This document shows positions 24,183 through 31,900 of a stretch of DNA of 33,394 nucleotides, piece by piece (the stretch's first letter is position 1; every line of letters begins with the position of its first letter). The DNA lies in NCBI GenBank assembly GCA_017461775.1, contig JAFTXD010000027.1, forward strand, positions 1 to 33,394. The letters run 5' to 3'. A program made the translations under genes and the position numbers. The DNA comes from Lachnospiraceae bacterium (GTDB lineage Bacteria; Bacillota; Clostridia; Lachnospirales; Lachnospiraceae). Below the pieces are notes generated by a model, which worked only from the letters and a program-made list of their open reading frames with translations, was not told where the DNA came from and made no database searches.

Positions 24183-25043
24183 ATGGCTACAACGGATGAT
24201 AAGAAGAGAATAAATGACGAAAAGAAAGAGCTGAAAAGACAGCAGAAGCTTCAGAAAAAGGAAGCGAAGCGCCGCGCAAAGGAAATCTCCAAAAAGCAGG
24301 TGGAGCTGGATGAGTCCGAGGATGGTGGCGGAATCAGTACTTTTCTGGCTACGATTTTTATTGTAATCGTATGGCTGGCAGTAATCTGTGTCATCATCAA
24401 GCTGGATGTGGGTGGCTTTGGAAGCAATGTGCTGACCCCGCTTCTTAAGGATGTGCCGGTGGTAAATCTGATATTGCCGGGAAGCAGTCTGACAAACCCG
24501 GAGGGTACGGAAGGCGAGAGTGAAAGCTATGGCGGATATTCTGACCTGAAGGAGGCTGTGGACCAGATTCGTCTGTTAGAGGCAGAGCTGGAAACAGCGC
24601 AGACCAGCAACGCGGCGAAGGCGGAGGAGATTACGGAGCTTCGTGCAGAGGTGGTGCGGCTGCAACAGTATGAAGCGTTACAGGCAGAGTTTCAGCGTAT
24701 CCAGACCCAGTTTTATGAAGAGGTGGTTACCGCAGAAGAGGGACCGGGCCTGGAGGCTTACAGGGAATATTATGAAAGTATGGACCCTGCAACCGCAGAA
24801 TATATTTATCGTCAAGTGATTGTACAGATTGAAGAGAGCGATGAGATTCAGGATTATGCAGCGGCATACTCTGATATGAAGCCCAAGCAGGCAGCCGGTA
24901 TCTTTGAAGAAATGACCAGTGATCTTGACCTGGTGGCAAGAATTTTGAGAGTAATGGATTCTTCCAGCCGTGGTGAAATTTTGGGGGCTATGGATCCGGA
25001 AGTTGCAGCAAAAATAACGAAAATTATGGACCCTGAGTCTTAA
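24183..25043 (+). CDS. MotE/YlxF-like membrane protein of the flagellar operon
   Basis: A 286-residue bitopic protein. The cytoplasmic N-terminus is very basic (K/R-rich, 7-39), one span lies at 52-73, a coiled coil at about 118-172, and the C-terminal domain (about 190-286) has two short MgtE-N/MotE-like helical repeats (YSDMKPKQAAGIFEEM and SRGEILGAMDPEVAAKITKIM). This is the architecture of YlxF in Bacillus and of MotE, a stator chaperone described in Helicobacter. The place between fliJ and fliK is the ylxF place. The function is inferred from family: support for the stator or for the rod/hook region. Confidence 0.75.
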   Translation: MATTDDKKRINDEKKELKRQQKLQKKEAKRRAKEISKKQVELDESEDGGGISTFLATIFIVIVWLAVICVIIKLDVGGFGSNVLTPLLKDVPVVNLILPGSSLTNPEGTEGESESYGGYSDLKEAVDQIRLLEAELETAQTSNAAKAEEITELRAEVVRLQQYEALQAEFQRIQTQFYEEVVTAEEGPGLEAYREYYESMDPATAEYIYRQVIVQIEESDEIQDYAAAYSDMKPKQAAGIFEEMTSDLDLVARILRVMDSSSRGEILGAMDPEVAAKITKIMDPES

Positions 25044-25110
25044 GTATTTGGGACTTTTGGTCGATATATTTAATGGCGTATTTTAAAATTTTTTAGAAAG
25101 GAGGAGAGAG

Positions 25111-26406
25111 ATGACGAGTTCGACTGTAAAATTACACGGAATTTCCGGCGCCGGAAGTTTTGCGTATCCTACCCCGCAGGTGCAGGGAAATGGCGGAGCG
25201 GACTTTGGTCAGTTCTTGGAAAATGCCACTGCCAGAGAGGATGTACAGCCAGCAGATGCTTATGAGAGCAATGAGGTAAAGGCGAAAGAGGCTCCGGTGG
25301 AAGAGGTTTCCGAGACAGAGCAGCCGGAGGTACGCGATGTGAAGGAAGAGCCGAAGGGGGTAACCGAAAGTCAGAAGCCGGACAATGTGGAAGTTTCGGA
25401 GGAAGACTTGGAGGAGGCCATGGAGGTGATTCAGACTTCCGTACTGGAGATTCAGCAGATGCTTTGCGAAAAGCTTGGAATGTCTCAGGAAGAGCTGATG
25501 CAGGCACTGGATGCACTGGGAATGACGGAGCTGGACATGCTTACAGCAGGCAATGTGACGAAGCTGGCGCTTTATGCAGAGGGACAGAATGAAATGGCGC
25601 TTCTGACAAATGAAGAACTGTACAATATGGTACAGGATTTGGAAGCGACAATGGCACAGATGTCTGATGAACTGATGGAAGGCATGCAGGCAGTATCCTC
25701 AGAGGATGCAGACGGTCTTATGGAGCAGGCCTTGAAGGCGTTGAACGATATGGGAGCGAAGGAAAGTGCAGCAGTAACCGTAACAGGTGAGGCAGTGACC
25801 GAGATATCCCATAAGGAAAACGATGGGGAACAGGGACAGAATCCAGCCGGAGAGAATATGTTGATGGCAGGACAGAATGTGGACAAGCTTCTGCAGGCAG
25901 CACAGAATACCCAGAGTGCACAGGAAGCACAGGCGGCCTTTGACATGGAGCAGACCCGGATGATTATGGACCAGATTATGGAACGTATGAACATTCGTCT
26001 GAACGCGGAGGAAACTTCTTTGGAGATGCAGCTTCATCCGGAAGAGCTTGGTAATCTGCATATCACCATTTCTGCAAAGGAAGGTGTGATGACAGCCCAG
26101 TTTACTGCGGAGTCTGAGGCAGTGAGAGCTGTTTTGGAAAATCAGATTATGCAGCTGCAAAGTAAGTTAGACCAGCAGAATATCAAGGTTGAGGCGATTG
26201 AGATTTCCGTAGCAACCCATGGCTTTGAACAGAATCTTGAGCAGGGAAGAGGCAATGAGAATTCCTATCAGGAGGAAGAGAAAAAGTCCCCTATGAGAAG
26301 AATTGACTTAAGCAGCTTAGACGCTGTGGATGAACTGCCGGAGGAAGACCAGGTTGTGGCTGATATGATGCAGCTTCATGGCAACAGGGTTGACTACATG
26401 GCATAG
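25111..26406 (+). CDS. fliK: flagellar hook-length control protein FliK
   Basis: A 431-residue protein. The N-terminal 280 residues are low complexity and rich in E, Q, A and M, as in FliK rulers. The C-terminal substrate-switch domain (about 295-375) carries the family motif LEMQLHPEELGNLHITI starting at L304 and the segment VRAVLENQIMQLQSKL. FliK measures the hook and signals FlhB to switch export. AAAGGAGGAGAGAG lies before ATG. The 67-base gap before it shows no clear terminator. Confidence 0.93.
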   Translation: MTSSTVKLHGISGAGSFAYPTPQVQGNGGADFGQFLENATAREDVQPADAYESNEVKAKEAPVEEVSETEQPEVRDVKEEPKGVTESQKPDNVEVSEEDLEEAMEVIQTSVLEIQQMLCEKLGMSQEELMQALDALGMTELDMLTAGNVTKLALYAEGQNEMALLTNEELYNMVQDLEATMAQMSDELMEGMQAVSSEDADGLMEQALKALNDMGAKESAAVTVTGEAVTEISHKENDGEQGQNPAGENMLMAGQNVDKLLQAAQNTQSAQEAQAAFDMEQTRMIMDQIMERMNIRLNAEETSLEMQLHPEELGNLHITISAKEGVMTAQFTAESEAVRAVLENQIMQLQSKLDQQNIKVEAIEISVATHGFEQNLEQGRGNENSYQEEEKKSPMRRIDLSSLDAVDELPEEDQVVADMMQLHGNRVDYMA

Positions 26407-26420
26407 AAAAGGAGCAGGAT

Positions 26421-27062
26421 ATGAGTTTAATGGCACCCGTTGAAAACGGACAGGTAGTATCTACCACTTCACAGACTTCCCTTTCCGGAAAGACCGGTGG
26501 AGCGAGTGATATGGATAAGGATTCGTTCTTACAGCTTCTTGTAGCACAGATGAAGTATCAGGATCCATTGGAGCCTACTTCTAATACCGAGTACATTGCA
26601 CAGTACGCCCAGTTTACTCAGGTAGAGGAAATGCAGAATATGTCCTCCAGTATGGATTTGATGAGAGCAAGCGGTCTGGTAGGTAAGGAAGTATACATGA
26701 AGGTAACAAGTGCTTCCACCGGTGAGACCTCTTATGTTACAGGCAAGGTGGATTATGTGGTATATGAAGGTGGCAAGGCATACCTTTCTATCGACGAATC
26801 CCTTTATGCATTGGATGATTTGGATACCATCGTGGATGGTGAGTATTCTGTTGCGTATGAGATGGCAACAGCACTTGTGACAGAAATCAACAAGCTTCCA
26901 AGCATAAACAATGTTACCAATTCTGATATCTCTAAGATTGAAGAATTAAACGAGACCTATGAGAACATGAATGATTACCAGAAATCATTTGTAGCATCGG
27001 AGAAGGTTACTGCACTGAAGGCTTATCTTGCGAAAGCCCAGAGCCTGAAAAATCAGGAGTAG
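26421..27062 (+). CDS. flgD: flagellar hook-capping protein FlgD with C-terminal helical extension
   Basis: A 213-residue scaffold for hook assembly. The signature FLQLLVAQMKYQDPLEPTSN and EYIAQYAQFTQVEEMQNM lie at about 36-77, followed by a short Tudor-like beta region (GLVGKEVYMKVTSASTGETS, ending near ALDDLDTI). Residues about 150-213 are different: ALVTEINKLPSINNVTNSD and YENMNDYQKSFV follow the pattern of the three-helix (FIVAR-like) modules repeated in many Clostridia surface proteins. Such an addition is not part of Bacillus FlgD (about 140) or E. coli FlgD (FnIII domain). The FlgD assignment is firm; the extension's identity is inference. Confidence 0.93.
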   Translation: MSLMAPVENGQVVSTTSQTSLSGKTGGASDMDKDSFLQLLVAQMKYQDPLEPTSNTEYIAQYAQFTQVEEMQNMSSSMDLMRASGLVGKEVYMKVTSASTGETSYVTGKVDYVVYEGGKAYLSIDESLYALDDLDTIVDGEYSVAYEMATALVTEINKLPSINNVTNSDISKIEELNETYENMNDYQKSFVASEKVTALKAYLAKAQSLKNQE

Positions 27063-27085
27063 AGCGGAGAAGGAGCGCATAGGCG

Positions 27086-27487
27086 ATGATTCAGAATTCT
27101 AATTTTCTGACAGCGCTACAATTACAGGAACAATATAAAAACAGCCAGAATAAATCTGCTGCACAAAGCGCGGGAGAGGGGATGTCCTTCCAGGATGTGC
27201 TTTTAAAGCAGAGTGAAATACGGGGCTCAGAGGGAAGCTTAAAATTCTCCAAGCACGCAAGTGCACGTTTGCAGCAGCGGGGCATCAGTTTAACCAGTGG
27301 TCAGATGAAGCGACTGGAGGATGCAACCACAAAAGCTTCGGAAAAGGGAATTAAGGATTCACTGGTAATTGTAGATGAGCTGGCATTTATTGTTAATGTG
27401 AAGAGCCAGACCGTGGTAACCGCACTTAACAGTACGGATACAAATGAAAATGTATTTACGAATATTGATGGGGCAGTAGTTATGTAG
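27086..27487 (+). CDS. flagellar operon protein, TIGR02530 family
   Basis: A 133-residue soluble protein between flgD and flgE, where Firmicutes and others carry a gene called 'flagellar operon protein' (TIGR02530). The family hallmarks are present: LKFSKHASARLQQRGISL, KGIKDSLVIVDELAFIVNV and the C-terminal NVFTNIDGAVVM. The molecular role is not established; the place suggests hook assembly. Start ATG 27086 has AAGGAG at 27070-27075. Confidence 0.88.
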   Translation: MIQNSNFLTALQLQEQYKNSQNKSAAQSAGEGMSFQDVLLKQSEIRGSEGSLKFSKHASARLQQRGISLTSGQMKRLEDATTKASEKGIKDSLVIVDELAFIVNVKSQTVVTALNSTDTNENVFTNIDGAVVM

Positions 27488-27563
27488 CTGGACCTTAGGG
27501 GAGCTACCATTTCCTGACTGACAGAGGGAAAACTGCCAAAGAGACTTAGGAGGTCAATTAATT

Positions 27564-29321
27564 ATGATGAGATCACTTTTCTCTGGTGTATCCGGTCTTA
27601 AGACACACCAGACAAAGATGGACGTTATCGGTAACAATATCGCTAACGTAAACACCGTAGCATTCAAATCCAGTTCTGTAACCTTCAGTGACTTGATGAG
27701 TCAGACAACCCAGAGTGCCAGCGGACCCAATGCAGAAAAGGGTACCGGCGGTGTAAATGCAAGACAGATTGGTCTCGGTGTGAAATCCGGAGCAATCAAT
27801 ACAAATATTTCTACGCAGGGTGCAGCACAGTCCACAGGTAATCCTTTTGATATTATGATTACCGGTGACGCATTCTTCGTAGTAAACAACGGTGTAGAGA
27901 ATTTCTTTACCCGTGACGGTTCTTTCTATGTGGATGGAGCAGGTAACCTTGCTATGACATCCACCGGTTACAATGTAATGGGATGGCAGGTGGATGAAGA
28001 GACCATGTCCATCAAGCAGGATACCGTATCTTCCTTGCAGATTATGGGAGCTGCCAATATGACATATCCTCCGGAGGCTACCTCCAAGGCGTATGTTTCC
28101 GGTATTATCGATAAGAACGATACCGACGTTACCAGCATTTCCGGAAAGACCATTAACCTGAATTTCTATGATAACCTTGGTTACAGCTATAGTGCAAAGA
28201 TTACCATGAAGCAGTCTGAGCAGCCTAATGTATATTCTCTGGAATTGACCGGCTTGGTTGATTCTAAGGGTGTAGAGGTAGAAGGCTGGGAGAATATTTC
28301 CCTTACCGGTATGACTGACCCAGCAAGTGGCTATGTAAATCAGGAGAATCTTCCTACCGAGGCTATTGAGACCGTAGTAACCTTGAACGGCAATTATGAG
28401 TGGCAGGGGCAGAAGCTGGTACGTGTCAGCAAGGACGAGATGGGTAACGATGTGGTTGAGGATATCGCGGATTTAAGCGATGGCGCAAGTGCAGAGGACT
28501 GGAAGGCGATTGCAGCAGCTTATGGTTATGAGGATGATGTAAAGACCTTCAGAAACCTTTATCTGGATTTACCGACTTTAAATGGTTCTGTTGTAGAGGA
28601 TGGTACCGAGGGTGCTACCTCTGTAAAATATAGTGTACAGCAGCTTGTGCTGAACCTTGCAGATGGTGCAGCAACTACTCCAAATATCAATTCTGTAGTA
28701 GGTGATGATAATACTTTCACTGCAGACGGACGCTTCTATGATGGTCTGACAGTTACCTATGATGCTGACAATGGTGTATTTGCAGGAATTAATGGGGAAG
28801 AAACCGTATCCACTGTAAATTTTGATTTCAGTGCTATCGGCGGTAATTTCAGCAATATCGAAGTGGACTTCTCCGAAAGCTCCATGTTCGATAATAAAGG
28901 TACCTCCACCATCGGCGCTACCAGTGGTGACTTTGATGGTCTGGGAACCGGTAGAAGACTTGGTGATATGATTGGTGTATCCATCCAGAATAACGGTATG
29001 ATTTACGCTTCCTATGACAATGGTATGACAAAGCTGCTTGGTCAGATTGCTACCGCAGAGTTTGCAAATGCATCCGGTCTTGAGAAGCAGGGCGACAACC
29101 TTTATTCTGCAACCTTAAACTCCGGTGAGTTTGACGGAATCGGTATCGATGTAACTGCGAACGGCGGATATATGTCAACCGGCGTACTGGAAATGAGTAA
29201 TGTGGATTTATCCTCTGAATTTACGGAGATGATTACCACGCAGCGTGGTTTCCAGGCAAACAGCCGTATTATCACTGTATCTGATACCTTGCTTGAGGAG
29301 CTTACAAACTTAAAACGATAA
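27564..29321 (+). CDS. flgE: flagellar hook protein FlgE
   Basis: A 585-residue hook subunit, larger than E. coli FlgE (402) because of an enlarged middle domain, as common in Firmicutes. The N-terminal rod/hook signature MDVIGNNIANVNTVAFKSS is at about 19-37, the FDIMITGDAFFVV segment near 98-110, and the C-terminal packing region SEFTEMITTQRGFQANSRII closes the protein. It starts at the first of two ATG codons (27564) with AGGAGGT 9 bases upstream. The 76-base gap before it and the 105-base structured gap after it suggest that its expression is set apart from its neighbours. Confidence 0.96.
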   Translation: MMRSLFSGVSGLKTHQTKMDVIGNNIANVNTVAFKSSSVTFSDLMSQTTQSASGPNAEKGTGGVNARQIGLGVKSGAINTNISTQGAAQSTGNPFDIMITGDAFFVVNNGVENFFTRDGSFYVDGAGNLAMTSTGYNVMGWQVDEETMSIKQDTVSSLQIMGAANMTYPPEATSKAYVSGIIDKNDTDVTSISGKTINLNFYDNLGYSYSAKITMKQSEQPNVYSLELTGLVDSKGVEVEGWENISLTGMTDPASGYVNQENLPTEAIETVVTLNGNYEWQGQKLVRVSKDEMGNDVVEDIADLSDGASAEDWKAIAAAYGYEDDVKTFRNLYLDLPTLNGSVVEDGTEGATSVKYSVQQLVLNLADGAATTPNINSVVGDDNTFTADGRFYDGLTVTYDADNGVFAGINGEETVSTVNFDFSAIGGNFSNIEVDFSESSMFDNKGTSTIGATSGDFDGLGTGRRLGDMIGVSIQNNGMIYASYDNGMTKLLGQIATAEFANASGLEKQGDNLYSATLNSGEFDGIGIDVTANGGYMSTGVLEMSNVDLSSEFTEMITTQRGFQANSRIITVSDTLLEELTNLKR

Positions 29322-29333
29322 GATAATATAAGG

Positions 29334-29368
29334 AGTCCTACGCCGCCCGGTAGGGGCGGCTAAGGACT
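29334..29368 (+). promoter_or_regulatory. GC-rich hairpin after flgE
   Basis: AGTCCT and GCCGCC pair with GGCGGC and AGGACT around a 7-base loop, with a 2x2 internal loop between the two stem parts. It is markedly GC-rich for this region. It is followed by TT only, so it is a weak terminator at best; more likely an mRNA-stabilising or processing element. Confidence 0.6.
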
Positions 29369-29371
29369 TTA

Positions 29372-29386
29372 AGTATTGTAAATACT
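29372..29386 (+). promoter_or_regulatory. second small hairpin in the flgE-flbD gap
   Basis: AGTATT GTA AATACT, a perfect 6-bp dyad with a 3-base loop, directly after the GC-rich hairpin. Some 14 bases later comes a T-rich stretch (ATTTTTGTTTTTG). Together the two may attenuate transcription into flbD. Confidence 0.4.
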
Positions 29387-29426
29387 GGATGGTACAGCGA
29401 TTTTTGTTTTTGTAGGGGGAAAAAGG

Positions 29427-29612
29427 ATGATTGAAGTAACGAAAATTAATGGAGTAAAGATACTTGTGAACCCACATTTGTTTGAAGTTGTGGAGGAAAC
29501 ACCGGATACGGTAATCACTCTTACTACAGGAAGAAAAATAATTGTAAAAGAAAGTAGACAAGACATAAAAAATCTTGTAAAATTGTATAGAAAAGATATT
29601 TTTGTCGACTAA
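29427..29612 (+). CDS. flbD: flagellar protein FlbD / SwrD
   Basis: A 61-residue soluble protein of the FlbD family (SwrD, formerly YlzI, in Bacillus). It matches in length and in the motif MIEVTKINGVKILVNPHLFEVVEETPDTVITLTTGRKIIVKES. In Bacillus, SwrD is needed for swarming and raises motor power. It sits between flgE and motA, with structured gaps on both sides (105 and 67 bases). The ribosome site GGGGGAAAAAGG lies just before ATG. Confidence 0.92.
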   Translation: MIEVTKINGVKILVNPHLFEVVEETPDTVITLTTGRKIIVKESRQDIKNLVKLYRKDIFVD

Positions 29613-29627
29613 TTCAAAAAATATTAA

Positions 29628-29659
29628 GTGAATTTGTTGAAATGAAAAAACAAATTTAC
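29628..29659 (+). promoter_or_regulatory. hairpin between flbD and motA
   Basis: GTGAATTTGTT (29628-29638) pairs with AACAAATTTAC (29649-29659): an 11-bp stem with one G-U pair and a 10-base loop. No T-run follows, so it is not a terminator. It ends about 20 bases before the motA start and may block RNA decay or adjust stator expression. Confidence 0.55.
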
Positions 29660-29679
29660 GGAAAAGTTGGGTGATAACT

Positions 29680-30474
29680 ATGGATATAGCGTCAATAATT
29701 GGTCTTATATTTGGTTTCGTTTTGATGATTTTCGGTATTATATCAAATGGTGTATCGGTACTGGATTATGTAGATGTGCCTTCTGCTTTGATTACTTTTG
29801 GTGGATCTATTTGCGGTGTATTGGCAAGTAACAGTGTTTCCAGTTTTGTGAACGGAATGAAGTCCATTACACTTACCTTTAAAGCTCCGGTGTTTAATAT
29901 TGAAGAGATGATTCGGAGTATTATTGATATGTCCAATATAGCTCGTAAGGAAGGCTTGCTTTCGTTAGAAGAGGCTGCGACAGAGCTGGAGGATCCTTTC
30001 TTGAAGAAGGGTATCTTGCTTATTGTTGATGGTACCGATCCTGAATTGGTTCGTGCTATTTTGGAAACGGAAATCATGAGTGTGGACTCTCGTCATAGAG
30101 ATGTTATTGGTTTCTGGGAATGCTGGGGAGCGCTAGGTCCCTCGTGGGGTATGATTGGTACCCTAATTGGTCTTATTGCGATGTTAAATGATATGAGTGA
30201 CCCTAGTTCCATCGGTCCTTCCATGGCAGTAGCGTTAATTACAACTTTATACGGTTCATTGCTTGCGAACTGGATTTGTGCTCCTACGGCAAATAAGCTG
30301 AAGAGGAACAACGCAAACGAGATGCAGCTGAGGGAGGTTATGATTGAAGGCTTGTTATCTATCCAGGCCGGAGAAAATCCACGAGTTATTGAAGAAAAGC
30401 TGAAATCCTTCTTGCCACCTGTGTCCAAAAACATGAACAGTGAGGGTGATGATATGGGAGGTATGGAAGAATAA
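29680..30474 (+). CDS. motA: flagellar motor stator protein MotA
   Basis: A 264-residue stator subunit with four membrane spans (two near the N-terminus, two around 148-210). The conserved channel segment is GPSWGMIGTLIGLIAML with the key proline, followed by PSMAVALITTLYGSLLANW. It forms the ion-driven stator with MotB and pushes on FliG. The chosen start ATG 29680 has GGGTGAT at 29669-29675 and gives MDIASIIGLI, the family's usual beginning; a GTG three codons upstream lies within that site. The stop overlaps the motB start by one base. Confidence 0.95.
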   Translation: MDIASIIGLIFGFVLMIFGIISNGVSVLDYVDVPSALITFGGSICGVLASNSVSSFVNGMKSITLTFKAPVFNIEEMIRSIIDMSNIARKEGLLSLEEAATELEDPFLKKGILLIVDGTDPELVRAILETEIMSVDSRHRDVIGFWECWGALGPSWGMIGTLIGLIAMLNDMSDPSSIGPSMAVALITTLYGSLLANWICAPTANKLKRNNANEMQLREVMIEGLLSIQAGENPRVIEEKLKSFLPPVSKNMNSEGDDMGGMEE

Positions 30475-31328
30475 TGGCAAAGCGTAAACCGGAAGAGCCG
30501 AAAGCCGGTTCTCCAGAGTGGATGACCACGTTTAGTGATTTAATGAATCTGTTACTTTGTTTCTTCGTATTGCTTTTTTCTATGTCAACTGTAGATGAAG
30601 CAAAGTATAATGCTCTGGTTGCTTCCATGTCATCGGCCTTCAGTATTTTAGATGGCGGTGCTTCAGCCATTGGTGACGGAATTCTGGTCAGTAACGGTGT
30701 GAGTCAGTTGAATGAGCTTGCACAGTACATAAACAGTATGGGAGCCTCTTCCGATGGTGAAGTGGATAGTACGGAGATGGATGAGTATGAGGCGGCTGTA
30801 GGAACCATTGAAACAGATGAGCAGTATGAAATTGTCGGTGAGGCAATGGAAAACTACGTTCTGAAGGAAAATGAAGAGCTGGCAGAGAAAATCACAGAAT
30901 CTGTGGTAGAAAGTAATATGGCTGAGCAGATTGAGGTGAACTTTACAGGGGAATATGTACTGCTTACCGTAAAGGGAGGACTTCTCTTTGATTCCGGTAA
31001 GGCAGAGTTGAAGGAGAGTTCTACCGCTGTAATGGATAAGGTGGGAGCGATTCTGGAGAGGTATTCTGAGGGAACCATTGAAATCGAAGGTCATACAGAT
31101 ACTGTTCCTATGAGTAGTGGGAATAAGTACAAGGATAATAATGAGCTTAGTAGTGCCAGAGCTTTGTCAGTATTTAATTACCTGATGGAGAACACACTGC
31201 TTGAGCCCGCAAACATAAAGCATTCCGGTAGAGGTGAGTATGTACCGATTGCTGACAACAGCACTGCAGAAGGCAGGGCAAAAAATAGAAGAGTGGAAAT
31301 AAAAATTTACAATCCACCCATTCCGTAA
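30474..31328 (+). CDS. motB: flagellar motor stator protein MotB
   Basis: A 284-residue stator subunit. The single span at about 20-42 carries the ion-carrying aspartate D22 (FSDLMNLLLCFFVLLFSMS). The C-terminal OmpA-like peptidoglycan-binding domain is complete (LLFDSGKAELKESS, IEIEGHTDTVPMSSGN, NNELSSARALSVFNYLM, NRRVEIKI). An acidic stretch at about 85-145 forms the plug/linker region. It starts at ATG 30474, sharing one base with the motA stop, so the two are translationally coupled. The ion used (H+ or Na+) cannot be read safely from the sequence. Confidence 0.96.
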   Translation: MAKRKPEEPKAGSPEWMTTFSDLMNLLLCFFVLLFSMSTVDEAKYNALVASMSSAFSILDGGASAIGDGILVSNGVSQLNELAQYINSMGASSDGEVDSTEMDEYEAAVGTIETDEQYEIVGEAMENYVLKENEELAEKITESVVESNMAEQIEVNFTGEYVLLTVKGGLLFDSGKAELKESSTAVMDKVGAILERYSEGTIEIEGHTDTVPMSSGNKYKDNNELSSARALSVFNYLMENTLLEPANIKHSGRGEYVPIADNSTAEGRAKNRRVEIKIYNPPIP

Positions 31329-31341
31329 GGAGTATTAACGT

Positions 31342-31860
31342 ATGAAGAAAAATCTATTATCAGTTTTGATTCTTGCACTGCTTGTAGTGAACGTAATCTT
31401 AACAACCATAATGATGGTTAATGTAACACAGACAAACAATCGAACGGCAGAGCTGGTAGGAAATATTGCAGCGGTACTGAATCTGGAACTGGATTCCATG
31501 GGTACCGAGGAAGCCGTTCCTATGGAGCAACTGGAGGTGTTTGACTTATCTGCACCTATGACGATTCCTCTTTTAAGCAATGATGGAAAGAGTCATTATA
31601 TGGTATGTAACATTTCTTTCTCTTTAAACAATAAGGGAGAGGGATACAAGGATTTTGGTGGCGAGAAGTTTGCAGGCTACGAAAGTCTTATTAAGGATGC
31701 CATTGAGGCTACCGTATCACAGTATACGGTAGAGGAAGTTAATGACGGCGAGAAGTTCGAAGTGATTCGAGAGGAAATCTTAAAGGCTGTAAAGGCATTA
31801 TTCGTTGATAAGAATGAGTTTATCTATAAAGTGGCAATCAGTGAGAGAAAAACGCAATAG
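31342..31860 (+). CDS. fliL: flagellar basal body-associated protein FliL
   Basis: A 172-residue membrane protein with one span near 6-26 and an outer SPFH-like domain. FliL rings surround and stabilise the stator. Supporting features are the size, the single span, the C-terminal pattern IREEILKAVKALFVDKNEFIYKVAIS and the position between motB and fliM, as in many bacteria. Sequence conservation in this family is low. ATG 31342 follows AAGGAG. Confidence 0.9.
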   Translation: MKKNLLSVLILALLVVNVILTTIMMVNVTQTNNRTAELVGNIAAVLNLELDSMGTEEAVPMEQLEVFDLSAPMTIPLLSNDGKSHYMVCNISFSLNNKGEGYKDFGGEKFAGYESLIKDAIEATVSQYTVEEVNDGEKFEVIREEILKAVKALFVDKNEFIYKVAISERKTQ

Positions 31861-31900
31861 CCTCTGACTATAAAGCTATGATAGACAGGAGGTGAGATTT

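Noticed and set aside
25044-25110. A terminator between the motE-like gene and fliK.
   Set aside because: Only a 4-base AGTC/GACT pairing is possible and the T-rich bases are not placed after a stem.
29578-29611. A sigma-28-type promoter (TAAA ... GTCGACTA) before motA.
   Set aside because: The spacing is about 22 bases instead of 15-16 and the -10 match is poor.
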